Origin: Hymenobacter plasmatis | GTDB taxonomy: Bacteria > Bacteroidota > Bacteroidia > Cytophagales > Hymenobacteraceae | Length of the DNA stretch: 64,000 nt | Direction of reading: 5' to 3' | Assembly (NCBI RefSeq): GCF_020711255.1 | Contig: NZ_JAJFAW010000019.1 | Span: 1 to 64,000 of the forward strand | In this document: in pieces, positions 16,446 to 23,746 of the stretch | How positions within the stretch are numbered: the first letter of the stretch is position 1 | Layout of the letters: every line of letters starts with the position of its first letter | Made by a program: the position numbers and the translations under genes | The notes under the pieces: model-generated | Told to the model about the DNA's origin: nothing | Seen by the model: the letters and a program-made list of their open reading frames with translations, nothing else | Databases searched by the model: none

Positions 16446-18944
16446 ATGGATACCACGATACAAGAAAACAATTACATGGTGAACGACCTGGCGGCCCAAA
16501 GCCACCAGGAACATTATCCCGGCGAAGTCATTCGCGCCGAACAACTCGAAGGCAACCGTTTCCTTTTCAACTGCCAAAACGGGGTGCGCCTGATGCTGTA
16601 TGTGCTCAGCGACAAAATCCTGCGCTTCCGTTACCTCACCGACGGCCCGCTGGTTCCCGACTTTTCTTACGCCCTGCCCACCGACGGCCGCCAGCGCCCG
16701 GCGCCCGAGTTCCTGGAGTTCAAGGAGAAGACCGACCATTACCGCATCACCACCGAGCGCCTCATCTGCATCGTGCAGAAGGAGAACCTCAAAACCCGCG
16801 TGCTCGACCGCTCCGGCTCCATCCTGAGCGACGACGAGAAGGGCTTCCACTGGGAGTACGACTACGACACCGGCAACGACATCGTGAAGATGAGCAAGCA
16901 CGTGCCCGCCGGCGTGCACTACTACGGCCTCGGCGACAAGCCCGACAACATGAACCTGCGCGGCAAGCGCTTCACCAACTGGGGCTCCGACACCTACGGC
17001 TACACCAAAGGCAGCGACCCGCTCTACAAGAACATCCCGTTCTACCACGTGCTGCACCAGAAAATTGCCCACGGCATTTTCTTCGACAACACCTTCAAGG
17101 CCAGCTTCGACTTCGCGGCCGAGCGCGCCGACGTGACCAGCTTCTGGGCCCAGGGCGGCGAGATGAACTACTACTTCATCTACGGCCCCACGCTCATGGA
17201 AGTGACCGAGGAGTACACCCTGCTCACCTGCCCGCCCGAGCTGCCCCCGCTCTGGACCCTGGGCTACCACCAGTGCAAGTGGAGCTACTTCCCGGAGGCC
17301 AACGTGAAAGAAATCACCACCGGCTTGCGCGAGCGCCAGATACCCTGCGATGCCATCTACCTCGACATCGACTACATGGAGGGCTACCGCTGCTTCACCT
17401 GGAGCAAGGAGCACTTCCCCGAGCCCAAGCGCATGGTGGAAGAGCTGGCCGAAGACGGCTTCAAACTGGTGGTCATCATCGACCCGGGCATCAAGATTGA
17501 CCCCGAGTACCCCGTGTACCAGGAAGGCATCGCCAACGACTACTTCTGCCGCCGCGCCGACGGCCCGCTGATGAAGGGCTCGGTGTGGCCCGGCCTGTGC
17601 AACTTCCCCGACTTCACAAACCCCGACGTGCGCGAGTGGTGGGCCGGCCTGTTCAAGGAGCTGGTGCAGGACATCGGCGTGAAGGGCGTGTGGAACGACA
17701 TGAACGAGCCGGCGGTGTTCGAAAAAGGCACCTTCCCACCCGATGTGCGCTTCAACTACGACGGCCACCACGCCTCGCACCAGAAAGCCCACAACATCTA
17801 CGGCATGCAAATGGCCCGCGCCACGGCCCAGGGCATGAAGCAGTTCAGCTACCCCAACCGGCCGTTCACCATCACGCGCAGTACCTACTCGGGTGGCCAG
17901 CGCTACTCTTCGGGCTGGACCGGCGACAACATTGCCTCCTGGGAACACCTCTGGCTGGCCAACATCCAGTGCCAGCGCCTGAGCATCTCGGGCTTCAGCT
18001 TCATCGGCTCCGACATCGGCGGCTTTGTGGACACGCCCACCGGCGAGCTCTACGCCCGCTGGATTGCGCTGGGCGCCTTCCACCCGTTCTTCCGTACCCA
18101 CTCATCCGGCGACCACGGCGACCAGGAGCCCTGGAGCTTCGGCGAGCCGTTTACGAGCCTGGCCCGGCACTTTATTGAGCTGCGCTACCGCCTACTGCCC
18201 TACATGTACACCACGTTCTGGCAGTACGCCACGCACGGCACGCCCATGCTGCGCCCGCTCACCTTCCTCGACCAGAACGACACCGAAACCTACCTGCGCA
18301 TGGCCGAATTCGGCCTCGGCGACAACCTGCTGGTGTGCCCCATCACCCAGCCCGGCGCCGAAGGCCGCTGGATGTACCTGCCCCGCGGCGACTGGTTCTA
18401 CTACTGGACCGACGCCCCCACGGCGGGCGGCAGCGAGGTATGGGCCACCGCCGACCTCACCCGCATTCCGCTGTTTGTGAAGGCCGGCGCCGTGCTGCCC
18501 ATGCAGCCCGTGCTGCAGTACGTGGGCGAACGCGCCATTGAGGAACTCACGCTGCACGTCTACTACAAAAACGGCACCGCCGACAGCGTGCACTACGACG
18601 ACGGTGGCGAAGGCTATGCCTACGAGGACGGCCACAAAACCCTGCGCCGCTTCACCGTCACGGGTTCCGAAACGGAGCTGGTGCTCACCCAGGAGATTGA
18701 AGGCAGCTACCAGCCCAGCTACGCCACCTACCGCGTGGTGCTGCACGGCTTGCCGCTCGCCCTCACGGTATTCTCCGTGAATGGCGAAGCCGCAGAAGCC
18801 ACCGAAGCCACGCTGGAAACGGGCCTCGTCCTGCCCAGCGTGGTTGTGCCCGTCAGCTTCGGCGAGGTGCGCGTGAACGCAGTGCCGCCTGCTGCCGCCC
18901 CGGTAGTAGTGCCACCGGTAGCGCCCAAAGTGCCGCTGGTTTAA
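16446..18944 (+). CDS. GH31 alpha-glucosidase
   Basis: 832 residues, no signal peptide, so probably cytoplasmic. It releases glucose (or a related residue) from the non-reducing end of alpha-glucosides. An N-terminal beta-sandwich (about 30-250) is followed by the catalytic barrel: QCKWSYFPEANV, YLDIDYMEGYRCFTW, the nucleophile signature GVWNDMNEPAVFE (D418), and acid/base D494 in GWTGDNIASWEHL. SGFSFIGSDIGGF and the proximal and distal C-terminal beta domains follow (WFYYWTDAP, then DDGGEGYAYEDG). The last ~30 residues are Ala/Pro/Val-rich and look disordered. With the GH13 enzyme across the strand boundary it would complete maltodextrin breakdown. Strong hairpin terminator downstream. Confidence 0.95.
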   Translation: MDTTIQENNYMVNDLAAQSHQEHYPGEVIRAEQLEGNRFLFNCQNGVRLMLYVLSDKILRFRYLTDGPLVPDFSYALPTDGRQRPAPEFLEFKEKTDHYRITTERLICIVQKENLKTRVLDRSGSILSDDEKGFHWEYDYDTGNDIVKMSKHVPAGVHYYGLGDKPDNMNLRGKRFTNWGSDTYGYTKGSDPLYKNIPFYHVLHQKIAHGIFFDNTFKASFDFAAERADVTSFWAQGGEMNYYFIYGPTLMEVTEEYTLLTCPPELPPLWTLGYHQCKWSYFPEANVKEITTGLRERQIPCDAIYLDIDYMEGYRCFTWSKEHFPEPKRMVEELAEDGFKLVVIIDPGIKIDPEYPVYQEGIANDYFCRRADGPLMKGSVWPGLCNFPDFTNPDVREWWAGLFKELVQDIGVKGVWNDMNEPAVFEKGTFPPDVRFNYDGHHASHQKAHNIYGMQMARATAQGMKQFSYPNRPFTITRSTYSGGQRYSSGWTGDNIASWEHLWLANIQCQRLSISGFSFIGSDIGGFVDTPTGELYARWIALGAFHPFFRTHSSGDHGDQEPWSFGEPFTSLARHFIELRYRLLPYMYTTFWQYATHGTPMLRPLTFLDQNDTETYLRMAEFGLGDNLLVCPITQPGAEGRWMYLPRGDWFYYWTDAPTAGGSEVWATADLTRIPLFVKAGAVLPMQPVLQYVGERAIEELTLHVYYKNGTADSVHYDDGGEGYAYEDGHKTLRRFTVTGSETELVLTQEIEGSYQPSYATYRVVLHGLPLALTVFSVNGEAAEATEATLETGLVLPSVVVPVSFGEVRVNAVPPAAAPVVVPPVAPKVPLV

Positions 18945-18962
18945 AGCGCTGAACTTGATATA

Positions 18963-19013
18963 GCGCCCCGCCGGATTTAAATGTCTTTCATTTGAATCCG
19001 GCGGGGCGTTTGC
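18963..19013 (+). terminator. Terminator after the GH31 gene
   Basis: Arms gcgccccgccggatttaaat and its near-exact complement around a 7-nt loop, ending in gttt. The arms are 20 bp long, with one mismatch. Confidence 0.75.
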
Positions 19014-19143
19014 AGTTTCCCGCTGGCACGGGGTTAGCAGCCACTGGGTCAGCCTGTAATTTATTGGTTGTAATGCAATAAAATGATATAGCTGCCGATA
19101 AGTGAGAGTCTGGAGAAACCAGTCACCTCTTATATCGCCCACT

Positions 19144-19893
19144 ATGAATTTTAAAATGCGGTTTCTCCTTGGAGCCCTGGTGCTGACCGGCAATTTGGGC
19201 TCGAGGTGCCGGGCACAAGATGCTCCCGTTCCAGCCCAATCGGCGGTGGCTTTGCCGGCCCAGCCCAGCACGCAAAAAACCAAATGGCAGCATCAATACC
19301 GGTATTATGTCGGAGCTCAGGCGGCCGCCCAACTATACCGGGTGGTAAATACTGGCTACTCGGTGCAGGAGGCCATTGTAAAGCCGCTTTATGTGTTTGC
19401 CGGCTACCAGCTTACCCCACACCTGGCTGTGCAAGCAGGCTTTTTGCGCCGCACCTACCTAGAGTCCAGTATTAACGCTAGCTACACAAACCAGGCAAAT
19501 CAGCCGGTTACCTATATTGGTCGAACGGAAATGTTCGATTCGGCCGTGCCGATTTTTCTCCGCTTTCGGCTGGCTCGGCAGCCCACCCACCGGCTGTATA
19601 TAGATGCATTGCTGGGCCCCACGCTGCTATTTCACCGGTATAAGAGCGATGTCATCTACACGGTGGGAGGACAAGTACAAAACGACGTACACTTTGATTT
19701 GCCTACCCAGCACCTGTATGTCACCGGCGGTTTGAGTGCCGGATTCCGGATTATCCCCCGTCTCGATATTATGGTGGAAGGCACTGCCATTCGGGGCGTA
19801 GAGAAAGGCTCTTCGGACGGTTCCAAGCCGTTCACCTTCGGCATCGGAGCTGGCTTGTGCTACCGGTTCGATGGATTTAAAATGCCTTCTTAA
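19144..19893 (+). CDS. Outer-membrane beta-barrel protein, hypothetical
   Basis: A 249-residue protein from the ATG at 19144; another ATG at 19156 is also possible and starts directly on the signal peptide (MRFLLGALVLTGNLGSRCRAQ). After a Pro/Ala/Gln linker the sequence shows alternating beta strands (QYRYYVGAQAAAQLYRV, YVFAGYQLTPHLAVQAGFL, FLRFRLARQPTHRLYIDALL) and ends with FGIGAGLCYRF, a typical last strand of a PorT-like barrel. No enzymatic motif. Not obviously in an operon; strong terminator downstream shared with the convergent gene. Confidence 0.7.
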   Translation: MNFKMRFLLGALVLTGNLGSRCRAQDAPVPAQSAVALPAQPSTQKTKWQHQYRYYVGAQAAAQLYRVVNTGYSVQEAIVKPLYVFAGYQLTPHLAVQAGFLRRTYLESSINASYTNQANQPVTYIGRTEMFDSAVPIFLRFRLARQPTHRLYIDALLGPTLLFHRYKSDVIYTVGGQVQNDVHFDLPTQHLYVTGGLSAGFRIIPRLDIMVEGTAIRGVEKGSSDGSKPFTFGIGAGLCYRFDGFKMPS

Positions 19894-19960
19894 GCTGCTG
19901 CTTATTGACCCATCCGTTCCGGGTGGGTAACTCAAGAGCAGGTTGTCAGGATTGCTGAAA

Positions 19961-20001
19961 AAGCCCCGTTGCCGCAGTTTCAGTCTGCGGCAACGGGGCT
20001 T
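19961..20001. terminator. Bidirectional terminator between convergent genes
   Basis: Perfect 16-bp stem aagccccgttgccgca / tgcggcaacggggctt with a 9-nt loop, A-rich before and T-rich after. Confidence 0.85.
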
Positions 20002-20021
20002 CTTATTTGCCAATAGAGGAG

Positions 20022-21089
20022 CTAGCGCGTGCCCCGGATTATCTGCCCATCGGCCGAAACAGCAAAGCCGGCCGCGGCGGTAGGGAAGTGCAGGCTATTG
20101 ATGGTAGCGGGATACTGGGAGTCGGGCGTGGTGTGGAATTCCTCATGCCAGGTTTTCCCACCGTCGGTGGTGCGCTGAATAGACTGGCCGTCGGCAAAAT
20201 AGCCCTCCTGCTCGCTCAGGAATTGCCCATTGCCAGAAGCCGGCAATTGGCTGTTTACCAAGGCCCAGGTGTTGCCGCCATCCTGGGTTTTGTAGAGGTG
20301 CTGGTCGGGATAAGTGGCCGCAAAGCCTACTGTGGCGCTCACAAAAGATAGCGAGCTGATGTATTGGTGGGGCCAGGGCAGCGCCTGCCAGGTGGCGCCC
20401 TGGTCGGTGGTTTTGGCCAGGCTGCCCGTGCTGAGCAAGGGGCCCACCACAAAGCCGCCGGAGATGCCGCCCCCGGCCGCGTAGCCCACGGCGGGAGTGG
20501 GAAACTGCACCCGGTCCCAGTTGCCGGAGGCCGGGGCAAATACCGTTTGCCAGGAATTGCCGCCGTCGGTGGTGCGCTGGATGGTCTGGTTTTTAAAGGA
20601 AAGCCCGTTTTGTTCGTCGAAGAAGTGGAGCTGAAAGCTGTCGGCAAAGCCGGTGCCGGGCAGTTTTTGCCAGGTGGTGCCGCCGTCGGTGCTCTTGTAT
20701 ACGGCGCGGCCATTAGCGGGCCCCACCGGCCCAGGCAGGGTGGGGGACACGGCCGCCGGGTCTACGCCCACGGCGAAAACCACTTGTTCGCTCACGGGAA
20801 ACAAGGCTCGGAACCCGTTGAGGGTGAAGGGCAACATCTTGACGCGCGCCCAGGTGGCGCCCCCGTCCCGCGTGGTGAGCAGGGTACTGCTATTGAGCTG
20901 GTCCGGCACGTACCCACCGATTATCCAGCCCACCTGCGCAGAGGCAAAACGCACCGCCGAAAAGCTGGTGAGCTGTGGTGCCCCGTAGGGCAGGACTTTC
21001 CACACGACCGGTGCCGGGTCGGAATCGTGGCTACAGCCAGCGGTAATCCCCAGCACGAGGGTCAGCAAAACAGCGAAGCGAAGGCGCAT
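20022..21089 (-). CDS. Lipoprotein with YCF48/BNR-type beta-propeller repeats
   Basis: 355 residues from the ATG at 21089 (MRLRFAVLLTLVLGITAGC, a lipoprotein signal with an atypical lipobox; the Cys is followed by SHDSD). The body holds five or more repeats of the form 'TxDGGxTW' (TTRDGGATWARV, KSTDGGTTWQKL, RTTDGGNSWQTV, KTTDQGATWQAL, KTQDGGNTWALV, RTTDGGKTWHEE). This marks a YCF48/sortilin-like propeller. Such proteins are common on Bacteroidota surfaces; the function here is unknown. It carries no T9SS domain. A TACTTTCG motif at 21095-21102 just before the start could be its -7 region, implying a very short leader. Confidence 0.8.
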   Translation of the reverse strand: MRLRFAVLLTLVLGITAGCSHDSDPAPVVWKVLPYGAPQLTSFSAVRFASAQVGWIIGGYVPDQLNSSTLLTTRDGGATWARVKMLPFTLNGFRALFPVSEQVVFAVGVDPAAVSPTLPGPVGPANGRAVYKSTDGGTTWQKLPGTGFADSFQLHFFDEQNGLSFKNQTIQRTTDGGNSWQTVFAPASGNWDRVQFPTPAVGYAAGGGISGGFVVGPLLSTGSLAKTTDQGATWQALPWPHQYISSLSFVSATVGFAATYPDQHLYKTQDGGNTWALVNSQLPASGNGQFLSEQEGYFADGQSIQRTTDGGKTWHEEFHTTPDSQYPATINSLHFPTAAAGFAVSADGQIIRGTR

Positions 21090-21238
21090 GGCAGCGAAAG
21101 TAGAAAGCCGTGGTTCACGGGCCTGACCGGTGCCGTGGCGGATTCGTTGCATCCTCGCCCAAGTAAGGTGCTTAGGCTACTACTTATTGGGCTAAACTAT
21201 AAGGGGAAACCAACGGCAGTTTCAGCCCAACGCGCTAG

Positions 21239-22159
21239 CTATTGCACTACCAGCTTCTTGGTAATTAAGCCTTTGCCCGTGAACACTTGCAGTGTGTATA
21301 GGCCGCGGGCCAGGTCGTCTAGGTCGAGGCGACGGGTGGTGGCTGGGCTCGCGGCGGCTTCGTGGCGCACCACGCGGCCGGAGGCGTCGAGCACGGTGAG
21401 GGGGCCTGCCAGCAGCGCCGGCTCGGTGGCGTGGAGCGTGTAGCGCCCGTCGGGGCTGGGGTTGGGCGAGACGCTGAGGGCGGCAGCCAGGGCCGCGTCG
21501 CGGGTGGCCGTGGCCCCGCCGGCGAAGGCAATGTCATCGATGCGCAGGATGGTGCCAGCAGTTATTGTTTTGGCCGTGCCGGAGAGAAATATCATCGATA
21601 CCGAATCGGGTGCGAGGGCCGACAGGTACTGCATGGGCAATGTGACCAAGGTATAGTTGCCCGCCAGGGAGGTGAACAGGTACTCGGCTTGCGCCACCAC
21701 CTGGGCCACGCCATTTACCCGGCGGGTGAGCTGCACCCCCATCGCGGCCGAATCAGTCAGGGCGCGGGCGCCGCTGAGCTGGTAGTAGAACTGAATGCTG
21801 GTGGGGCGGGCCGTGAAAGGCAGGCCACCTGCTAAATCGGCGCCGCCATGAATAGAGTTGCCCAAAATGATGGAGCCCTGGATGGCTTGGCCCAGAACAC
21901 TTTGGGTCTGAAGCTGGGCGGCAAAAGGTCCCCCGTGCACAGTGGTTGTTTTGGTCACGGTATTGGTGGGGATGCGCGTGCCCAACACTGCGGCAACTAC
22001 GTCGTCGGTAGTTTGCCAGTTGGTAGGGGCTTCCACGCCGTTGCGGCTGGCCCAGGTATCGAGGCTACTGTTGGGAAAGGTTTGGGCCTGGGCCGGGGCC
22101 GCCACAAGCTGGCAAAGGCCAGCCGAGAAGGCCAGCAGAGTGTGAAGAAGTGTTTTCAT
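21239..22159 (-). CDS. Secreted T9SS-sorted protein with PCMD-like domain
   Basis: 306 residues. Signal peptide MKTLLHTLLAFSAGLCQLVA-APAQAQ, then a beta-sandwich (about 28-215) opening with FPNSSLDTWASRNGVEAPTNWQ. The motif 'P.gW.T.d' near the start and RIDDIAF at the end of this domain resemble carbohydrate-binding PCMD-type modules of Bacteroidota. The last ~80 residues are a T9SS type A sorting domain: SVSPNPSPDGRYTL, then VLDASGRVVRHE and LARGLYTLQVFTGKG ending KKLVVQ. It should be exported and attached to the cell surface or released. A ligand is not evident. Confidence 0.8.
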   Translation of the reverse strand: MKTLLHTLLAFSAGLCQLVAAPAQAQTFPNSSLDTWASRNGVEAPTNWQTTDDVVAAVLGTRIPTNTVTKTTTVHGGPFAAQLQTQSVLGQAIQGSIILGNSIHGGADLAGGLPFTARPTSIQFYYQLSGARALTDSAAMGVQLTRRVNGVAQVVAQAEYLFTSLAGNYTLVTLPMQYLSALAPDSVSMIFLSGTAKTITAGTILRIDDIAFAGGATATRDAALAAALSVSPNPSPDGRYTLHATEPALLAGPLTVLDASGRVVRHEAAASPATTRRLDLDDLARGLYTLQVFTGKGLITKKLVVQ

Positions 22160-22256
22160 GGAGCAGAAAGCAGGAGGTGAACAGGCCGGTGTGCAGCAGA
22201 GGCCTAATAAGGTGTATTAATTTGCTCAATATAAATGGGATATTCTAAATATGACG

Positions 22257-22288
22257 TTCCCAGACCCCATGCCGTCCGGCTATCTTTG
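22257..22288 (+). promoter_or_regulatory. Promoter of the class A-like serine hydrolase gene
   Basis: TTC at 22257-22259 (one mismatch to -33 TTG), 21 bp, then a perfect TATCTTTG at 22281-22288. The start would be near 22294. This rules out the longer frame beginning at 22235 and supports a GTG start at 22316. Confidence 0.5.
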
Positions 22289-22315
22289 AAGCATGACCCA
22301 AACGTGGACGCAGCC

Positions 22316-23593
22316 GTGAGAGCCACGGCGCTACTGTTGCTGCTATTGCTGGCTTGGCCCCGGCTTAGCGCAGCCCAATTTCCGGGCAATCCCCTGCGCC
22401 AAGTGCTGCGCCACGACACCGTGGGGCTGGCCCGCGTGCTGGCCCATCCCGAAGCTTACCGACTACAAATACTGTACACCCGCATTCGGCGCGATGCGGC
22501 GGGCCGGCCGCATTTTCGTAGCTCCAGCTACCGGCTGCGGCCCCGCGAGTACTTCTACCCGGCCAGCGCCATCAAGCTTGCCGCCGCCGCACTGGCCCTG
22601 GAAAAGCTGCGCGCGCTGGCTGCCCAGGTATCCGGCCTCACGGCCGAATCGGTGATGCTCACGGACTCGGCCTACCCGGGCCAGACGCGGGTGCGGCGCG
22701 ATACTTCCTCGGCCACCGGCCGGCCCAGCGTGGCCAACTACGTTCGCAAGGCTTTGTTGGTGAGCGATAATGATGCCTTCAATCGGCTCTATGAATTTGT
22801 GGGGCCAGCTGAACTGAACGCGGGCCTGGCCCGGCTGGGCCTGCGCCACAGCCGGCTGCTGCACCGCCTCTCGGTGGGCGACCAGGAGCCCGCCAGCCGC
22901 CACACCAACCCCGTGGCTTTCTATGCCGACACCGCGGCCACGCAGCTGCTCTACCAGCAGCCGGCCGCGTTCTACGCCGGCCCATGGCCCCGGGCCGGGC
23001 TGCACGGCGAACAAATTGGGCAAGCGTACATGAAAGGGGACCAGCAGCTACCGGGCCCGCTGGACTTCCGCCAGAAGAATGCGTTTTCCCTGCCGGACCT
23101 GCAGCGCCTGCTCCGGGCGGTGCTGTTTCCGGAATCGGTACCGTCCGCGCAGCGCCTCCTCCTCGCCCCCGAAGACTACGCACTCCTGCGCCAGGTCATG
23201 TCGCAGCTGCCCCGCGAAAGCCACCACCCGCGCTACGACGTGGCCCATTACCCGGATACCTACGCCAAGTTTTTGCTGGGCGGCGGCGGCATTGCTCCCT
23301 TGCCGCCGGGTGTGCGCGTGTTCAATAAAATTGGGCAGGCCTACGGCTTTCTCATCGACAACGCCTACATCGTGGACGCCGAAAAAGGCGTGGAATTCCT
23401 CCTCAGCGCCGTGATTTATGTGAACGCCGACGGCGTGCTCAACGACGATAAGTACGAGTACAATGCCATTGGCTTCCCCTTTATGCGCGACCTGGGCCTG
23501 CGCATTTACGAAGCCGAAAGCCGCGCACAACGGAACCTCACCCCTGCCGGGCACGGCCCATCTGCCGCGGAGAGGAGAGCCGGACGATTGTAA
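22316..23593 (+). CDS. Secreted serine hydrolase, class A beta-lactamase fold
   Basis: 425 residues from a GTG start that follows the promoter at 22257-22288 and opens a signal peptide (RATALLLLLLLAWPRLSAAQ). Active-site motifs of the class A/PBP fold: SAIK (S84, K87), SDN (S150-N152 in LLVSDNDAFNRLYE) and KIG at 338 in place of KTG (FNKIGQAYG). The Glu of a true class A omega loop is not obvious, so I call it a serine hydrolase rather than a proven beta-lactamase. The final ~20 residues (NLTPAGHGPSAAERRAGRL) are encoded by an intergenic repeat and probably replace an older C-terminus that ended near ESRAQR. Confidence 0.8.
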   Translation: MRATALLLLLLLAWPRLSAAQFPGNPLRQVLRHDTVGLARVLAHPEAYRLQILYTRIRRDAAGRPHFRSSSYRLRPREYFYPASAIKLAAAALALEKLRALAAQVSGLTAESVMLTDSAYPGQTRVRRDTSSATGRPSVANYVRKALLVSDNDAFNRLYEFVGPAELNAGLARLGLRHSRLLHRLSVGDQEPASRHTNPVAFYADTAATQLLYQQPAAFYAGPWPRAGLHGEQIGQAYMKGDQQLPGPLDFRQKNAFSLPDLQRLLRAVLFPESVPSAQRLLLAPEDYALLRQVMSQLPRESHHPRYDVAHYPDTYAKFLLGGGGIAPLPPGVRVFNKIGQAYGFLIDNAYIVDAEKGVEFLLSAVIYVNADGVLNDDKYEYNAIGFPFMRDLGLRIYEAESRAQRNLTPAGHGPSAAERRAGRL

Positions 23594-23730
23594 CGCGGAC
23601 TCTGTAGTCCGCGTCCCGGGCGGGAACCCGAACGACACCCAAACGGCGTGGGGACGCGGACTACTGAGTCCGCGCTACAGTCCTGCCGCTGTAGCGCCCT
23701 TTCCGGGGGTGAGGTTCAGCCGGGGTGAGG
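23536..23730. repeat. Nested inverted repeat, families B (outer) and C (inner)
   Basis: Outer arms begin with cctcacccc (23536) and end with gggggtgagg/cggggtgagg (23705-23730). Inside lie two palindromes: acgcggact/agtccgcgt (23593-23614) and cgcggact/agtccgcg (23655-23674), the second in inverted orientation to the first. It lies between convergent genes, and its left arm is inside the upstream coding frame. Confidence 0.7.
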
Positions 23731-23746
23731 TGCCGGAAAGGCACAT

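Noticed and set aside
16365..18101. A 578-codon open frame antisense to the GH31 gene
   Set aside because: Low-complexity Val/Gly/His/Ala composition and no family motif; the GH31 frame is complete.
12176..18944. A Sus-type polysaccharide utilisation locus
   Set aside because: No SusC/SusD pair, SusE/F or SusR-like regulator lies in the window; only the two glycosidases support glucan use.
18192..19283. A 363-codon open frame antisense to the GH31 3' end and the next gene
   Set aside because: It crosses a strong terminator and has the composition of a shadow frame.
22316..23593. Annotation as an antibiotic-resistance class A beta-lactamase
   Set aside because: SxxK and SDN are present, but KIG replaces KTG and the omega-loop Glu is not evident; many non-lactamase hydrolases share this fold.
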